A model generated the notes under the pieces. The model saw nothing but the letters and a program-made list of their open reading frames with translations, did not search any database and was not told the origin of the DNA. The position numbers and the translations under genes were made by a program. Of a DNA stretch of 64,000 bases, positions 58,809-64,000 are shown piece after piece. Source of the DNA: Flaccisagitta enflata (Eukaryota > Chaetognatha > Sagittoidea > Aphragmophora). The stretch is taken from NCBI GenBank assembly GCA_965153355.1, contig OZ231127.1, forward strand, positions 76,818,001 through 76,882,000. Direction: 5' to 3'. Numbering within the stretch: the first letter of the stretch is position 1; each line of letters starts with the position of its first letter.

Positions 58809-61800
58809 AACGAATCGTTTTGGTGTTTTTGATGGTCATTTTGGTGTTTTTGATGGTCATTTTGGTGTTTTTGATGGTCATTTTGGTGTTTTTGATGGTC
58901 ATTTTGGTGTTTTTGATGGTCGTTTTGATGTTTTTGATGGTCGTTTTGGTGTTTTTGATGGTCGTCTTGGTGTTTTTGATGGTCGTTTTGGTGTTTATGA
59001 CGGTCGTTTTGGTGTTTTGATGGTCGTTTTGGTGTTTTTGATGGTCGTTTTGGTGTTTTTGATGGTCGTTTTGGTGTTTTTGATGGTCGTTTTGGTGTTT
59101 TTGATGGTCGTTTTGGTGTTTTTGATGGTCGTTTTGGTGTTTTTGATGGTCGTTTTGGTGTTTTTGATGGTCGTTTTGGTGTTTTTGATGGTCGTTTTGG
59201 TGTTTTTGATGGTCGTTTTGGTGTTTTTGATGGTCGTTTTGGTGTTTTTGATGGTCGTTTTGGTGTTTTTGATGGTCGTTTTGGTGTTTTTGATGGTCGT
59301 TTTGGTGTTTTTGATGGTCGTTTTGGTGTTTTTGATGGTTGTTTTGGTGTTTTTGATGGTTGTTTTGGTGTTTTTGACGGTCGTTTTGGTGTTTTTGACG
59401 GTCATTTTGGTGTTTTTGATGGTCATTTTGGTGTTTTTGACGGTCATTTTGGTGTTTTTGACGGTCATTTTGGTGTTTTTGACGGTCATTTTGGTGTTTT
59501 TGATGGTCATTTTGGTGTTTTTGACGGTCATTTTGGTGTTTTTGACGGTCATTTTGGTGTTTTTGACGGTCATTTTGGTGTTTTTGACGGTCGTTTTGGT
59601 GTTTTTGACGGTCGTTTTGGTGTTTTTGATGGTCGTTTTGGTGTTTTTGATGGTCGTTTTGGTGTTTTTGATGGTCGTTTTGGTGTTTTTGATGGTCGTT
59701 TTGGTGTTTTTGATGGTCGTTTTGGTGTTTTTGATGGTCGTTTTGTTTTGAGATCGTTTGGTGTTTTTGACGGTTGTTTTGGTGTTTTTGACGGTCGTTT
59801 CGGTGTTTTTGACGGTTGTTTTGGTGTTTTTGACGGTCGTTTTGGTGTTTTTGACGGTCGTTTTGGTGTTTTTACGGTCGTTTTGGTGTTTTTGACGGTC
59901 ATTTTGGTGTTTTTGACGGTCGTTTTGTTGTTTTTGACGGTCGTTTTGTTGTTTTTGACGGTCGTTTTGTTGTTTTTGACGGTCGTTTTGTTGTTTTTGA
60001 CGGTCGTTTTGTTGTTTTTGACGGTCGTTTTGTTGTTTTTGACGGTCGTTTTGGTGTTTTTGACGGTCGTTTTGGTGTTTTTGACGGTCATTTTGGTGTT
60101 TTTGACGGTCGTTTTGGTGTTTTTGACGGTCATTTTGGTGTTTTTGACGGTCGTTTTGGTGTTTTTGATGGTCGTTTTGGTGTTTTTGATGGTCGTTTTG
60201 GTGTTTTTGATGGTCGTTTTGGTGTTTTTGATGGGCGTTTTGGTGTTTTTGATGGTCGTTTTGGTGTTTTTGATGGTCGTTTTGGTGTTTTTGATGGTCG
60301 TTTTGGTGTTTTTGATGGTCGTTTTGGTGTTTTTGATGGTCGTTTTGGTGTTTTTGATGGTCGTTTTGGTGTTTTTGATGGTCGTTTTGGTGTTTTTGAT
60401 GGTCGTTTTGGTGTTTTTGATGGTCGTTTTGGTGTTTTTGATGGTCGTTTTGGTGTTTTTGATGGTCGTTTTGGTGTTTTTGATGGTCGTTTTGGTGTTT
60501 TTGATGGTCGTTTTGGTGTTTTCGATGGTCGTTTTGGTGTTTTCGATGGTCGTTTTGGTGTTTTCGATGGTCGTTTTGGTGTTTTTGATGGTCGTTTTGG
60601 TGTTTTCGACGGTTGTTTTGGTGTTTTTGACGGTCGTTTTGGTGTTTTTTGACGGTCATTTTGGTGTTTTTGACGATCGTTTTGGTGTTTTGACGGTCGT
60701 TTTGGTGTTTTTGACGGTCGTTTTGGTGTTTTGATGGTCGTTTTGGTGTTTTGACGGCCGTTTTGGTGTTTTTGACGGTCGTTTTGGTGTTTTTGACGGT
60801 CGTTTTGGTGTTTTTGACGGCCGTTTTGGTGTTTTTGACGGCCGTTTTGGTGTTTTTGACGGTCGTTTTGGTGTTTTTGACGGTCGTTTTGGTGTTTTTG
60901 ACGGTCGTTTTGGTTGTTATTGACGGTCGGTGTTTTGACGTCGTTTTGGTATTTTGACGGTCGTTTCGGTGTTTTTGACGGTCGTTTTGGTGTTTTTGAC
61001 GGTCGTTTTGGTGTTTTTGACGGTCGTTTTGGTGTTTTTGACGGTCGTTTTGGTGTTTTTGACGGTCGTTTTGGTGTTTTTGACGGTCGTTTTGGTGTTT
61101 TTGACGGTCGTTTTGGTGTTTTTGACGGTCGTTTTGGTGTTTTTGACGGTCGTTGGGTGTTTTTGACGGTCGTTGGTGTTTTTGACGGTCGTTGTGGTGT
61201 TTTTGACGGTCGTTGTGGTGTTTTTGACGGTCGTTTTGGTGTTTTTGACGTCGTTTTGGTGTTTTTGACGGTCGTTTTGGTGTTTTTGACGGTCGTTTTG
61301 GTGTTTTTGACGGTCGTTTTGGTGTTTTTGACGGTCGATTTGGTGTTTTTGACGGTCTTTTTGGTGTTTTTGACGGTCGTTTTGGTGTTTTTGACGGTCG
61401 TTTTGGTGTTTTTGACGGTCGTTTTGGTGTTTTTGACGGTCGTTTTGGTGTTTTTGACGGTCGTTTTGGTGTTTTTGACGGTCGTTTTGGTGTTTTTGAC
61501 GGTCGTTTTGGTGTTTTTTGACGGTCGTTTTGGTGTTTTTGACGGTCGTTTTGGTGTTTTTGACGGTCGTTTTGGTGTTTTTGACGGTCGTTTTGGTGTT
61601 TTTGACGGTCGTTTTGGTGTTTTTGACGGTCGTTTTGGTGTTTTTGACGGTCGTTTTGGTGTTTTTGATGGTCGTTTTGGTGTTTTTGATGGTCGTTTCG
61701 GTGTTTTTGATGGTCGTTTTGGTGTTTTTGATGGTCGTTTTGGTGTTTTTGACGGTCGTTTTGGTGTTTTTGACGGTCGTTTTGGTGTTTTTGACAGTCG

Positions 61801-64000
61801 TTGTGGTGTTTTTGACGGTCGTTGTGGTGTTTTTGACGGTCGTTTTTGTGTTTTTGAAGTTCGTTTTGGTGTTTTTGACGGTCGTTTTTGTGTTTTTGAC
61901 GGTCGTTTTGGTGTTTTTGACGGTCGTTTTGGTGTTTTTGACGGTCGTTTTGGTGTTTTTGACGGTCGTTTTGGTGTTTTTGACGGTCGTTTTGGTGTTT
62001 TTGATGGTCGTTTTGGTGTTTTTGATGGTCGTTTTGGTGTTTTTGATGGTCGTTTTGGTGTTTTTGATGGTCGTTTTGGTGTTTTTGATGGTCGTTTTGG
62101 TGTTTTTGATGGTCGTTTTGGTGTTTTTGATGGTCGTTTTGGTGTTTTTGATGGTCGTTTTGGTGTTTTTGATGGTCGTTTTGGTGTTTTTGATGGTCGT
62201 TTTGGTGTTTTTGACGGTCGTTTTGGTGTTATTGACGGTCGTTTTGGTGTTTTTGACGGTCGTTTTGGTGTTTTTGACGGTCGTTTTGGTGTTTTTGACG
62301 GTCGTTTTGGTGTTTTTGACGGTCGTTTTGGTGTTTTTGACGGTCGTTTTGGTGTTTTTGACGGTCGTTTTGGTGTTTTTGACGGTCGTTTTGGTGTTTT
62401 TGACGGTCGTTTTGGTGTTTTTGACGGTCGTTTTGGTGTTTTTGACGGTCGTTTTGGTGTTTTTGACGGTCGTTTTGGTGTTTTTGACGGTCGTTTTGGT
62501 GTTTTTGACGGTCGTTTTGGTGTTTTTGACGGTCGTTGTGGTGTTTTTGACGGTCGTTGTGGTGTTTTTGACGGTCGTTTTGGTGTTTTTGACGGTCGTT
62601 TTGGTGTTTTTGACGGTCGTTTTGGTGTTTTTGACGGTCGTTTTGGGGTTTTCGACGGTCGTTTTGGCGTTTTCGACGGTCGTTTTGGCGTTTTCGACGG
62701 TCGTTTTGGCGTTTTCGACGGTCGCTTTGGCGTTTTCACGGTCGATGGCGTTTTCGACATGTCGTTTTGGCTTTCGACGTCGCTTTGACGGTCGTTTTGG
62801 CGTGATTGGTCGTTTTGGCGACGGTCGTTTTTGGTGCTGACGGTCGCTTTTGGCGTTTTCGATGGTCGTTTTGGTGTTTTCAACGGTCGTTTTGGTGTTT
62901 TCGATGGTCGTTTTGGTGTTTTCGATGGTCATTTTGATGTTTTCGATGGTCATTTTGGTGTTTTCGATGGTCATTTTGGTGTTTTCGATGGTCATTTTGG
63001 TGTTTTCGATGGTCATTTTGGTGTTTTCGATGGTCATTTTGGTGTTTTCGATGGTCATTTTGGTGTTTTTGATGGTCATTTTGGTGTTTTCGATGGTCAT
63101 TTTGGTGTTTTCGATGGTCATTTTGGTGTTTTCGATGGTCATTTTGGTGTTTTCGATGGTCATTTTGGTGTTTTCGATGGTCATTTTGGTGTTTTCGATG
63201 GTCATTTTGGTGTTTTCGATGGTCATTTTGGTGTTTTCGATGGTCATTTTGGTGTTTTCGATGGTCATTTTGGTGTTTTTGATAGTCATTTTGATGGTCA
63301 TTTTGGTGTTTTTGATGGTCATTTTGGTGTTTTTGATGGTCATTTTGGTGTTTTTGATGGTCATTTTGGTGTTTTTGATGGTCATTTTGGTGTTTTTGAT
63401 GGTCATTTTGGTGTTTTTGATGGTCATTTTGGTGTTTTTGATGGTCATTTTGGTGTTTTTGATGGTCATTTTGGTGTTTTTTATGGTCATTTTGGTGTTT
63501 TTGGTCTTTTTGGTCATTTTGGTGTTTTTGGTGTTTTTGGTCATTTTGGTGTTTTTGGTGTTTTTGAGAATCATTTTGGTCATTTTGGTGTTTTTGATAA
63601 TCATTTTGGTGTTTTTGATGGTCATTTTGGTCATTTTGGTGTTTTTGGTGTTTTTGGTGTTTTTGGTCATTTTGGTGTTTTTGGTGTTTTTGGTCATTTT
63701 GGTCATTTTGGTGTTTTTGGTGTTTTTGGTGTTTTTGGTCATTTTGGTGTTTTTGGTGTTTTTGGTGTTTTTGGTCATTTTGGTGTTTTTGGTCGTTTTG
63801 GTGTTTTTGATGGTCGTTTTGGTGTTTTTGATGGTCGTTTTGGTGTTTTTGATGGTCATTTTGGTGTTTTTGATGGTCATTTTGGTGTTTTTGATGGTCA
63901 TTTTGGTGTTTTTGATGGTCATTTTGGTGTTTTTGATGGTCATTTTGGTGTTTTTGATGGTCATTTTGGTGTTTTTGATGGTCGTTTTGGTGTTTTTGAT
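58809..64000. repeat. 21-bp minisatellite array, about 245 units, open to the right
   Basis: The unit is GGTCGTTTTGGTG followed by five T and GAC. The + strand is almost all G and T. Blocks differ in fixed variants: GATGGTCAT (58.81-58.92), GATGGTCGT (to 59.34), GACGGTCAT (59.40-59.58), a TTGTTG variant (59.93-60.05), GATGGTCGT (60.15-60.59), GACGGTCGT (60.6-61.66), alternating to 62.64, a TTCGAC/GGCGT variant decaying at 62.70-62.87, TTCGATGGTCAT (62.88-63.27), and shortened 9-12 bp units at 63.49-63.80. Very long open frames on both strands arise because 21 is a multiple of 3 and the unit has no stop in most frames. Confidence 0.97.

Noticed and set aside
58809-64000. Open frames of several hundred to over 1000 codons on both strands (Lys/Thr/Pro-rich on minus, Val/Phe/Leu-rich on +).
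   Set aside because: They are read-through of a 21-bp repeat that lacks stops in most frames. Several frames on both strands are open over the same DNA, and there are no start, splice or unique sequences.

Overview
The window reads as repeat-saturated metazoan nuclear DNA, most likely from a marine invertebrate. The evidence is spliced exons with GT-AG borders, a fibrinogen-domain gene and a SCUBE-family gene, TTAGGG-type interstitial telomere repeats, many foldback elements and very long microsatellites. There is no bacterial gene organisation, no operon and no CRISPR array. I cannot name the species from sequence alone. By rough addition of the tracts listed, about a fifth of the window is simple or tandem repeat; dispersed elements add much more.

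Layout. 0-2.5 kb: GA/CT tracts and one copy of a minisatellite-core element (family M). 2.5-5.1 kb: two exons of a fibrinogen-related gene on + (antistasin-like cysteines, then a fibrinogen C-terminal domain), with foldback elements upstream and inside the intron. 5.4 kb: a convergent terminal exon on the minus strand. 6-12 kb: low-content DNA, microsatellites and nested foldbacks. 12.5 kb: one well-bounded orphan exon. 13-20 kb: GA, GAAA and CTGT tracts, two family M copies, two clusters of short hairpins, and GAT/GAC arrays. 20.4-21.1 kb: a 350-bp GTT array and telomere-like DNA. 21.6 kb: a possible terminal exon on minus. 22-26 kb: hairpin-ended elements (family H), a foldback, and GGAC and CA arrays. 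26.3-27.6 kb: two phase-0 exons of an unrecognised + strand gene. 27.7-30.1 kb: two more family M copies. 30-51 kb: mostly microsatellites, family H copies, foldback and mariner-like MITEs, plus a perfect 34-bp palindrome repeated at both ends of a 579-bp unit. 51.4-56.8 kb: five consecutive exons of a SCUBE-like gene on minus, one of which carries an in-frame TGA. 58.8 kb to the end: a 5.2-kb array of a 21-bp unit that runs off the window.

The most interesting material is not the protein genes. Family H has about 20 copies whose two ends are each a short hairpin. The stem sequences differ between copies but pairing is kept, so structure rather than sequence looks conserved. Family M has 7 copies with conserved inverted ends and a variable 20-21 bp minisatellite core. 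The 21-bp array at the right end differs between blocks mainly at two CpG sites, as expected if CpG decay is followed by local copying. The SCUBE introns are loaded with these elements.

Only the fibrinogen and SCUBE exons are assigned to families with confidence. Other exons are supported by splice signals and open frames only.
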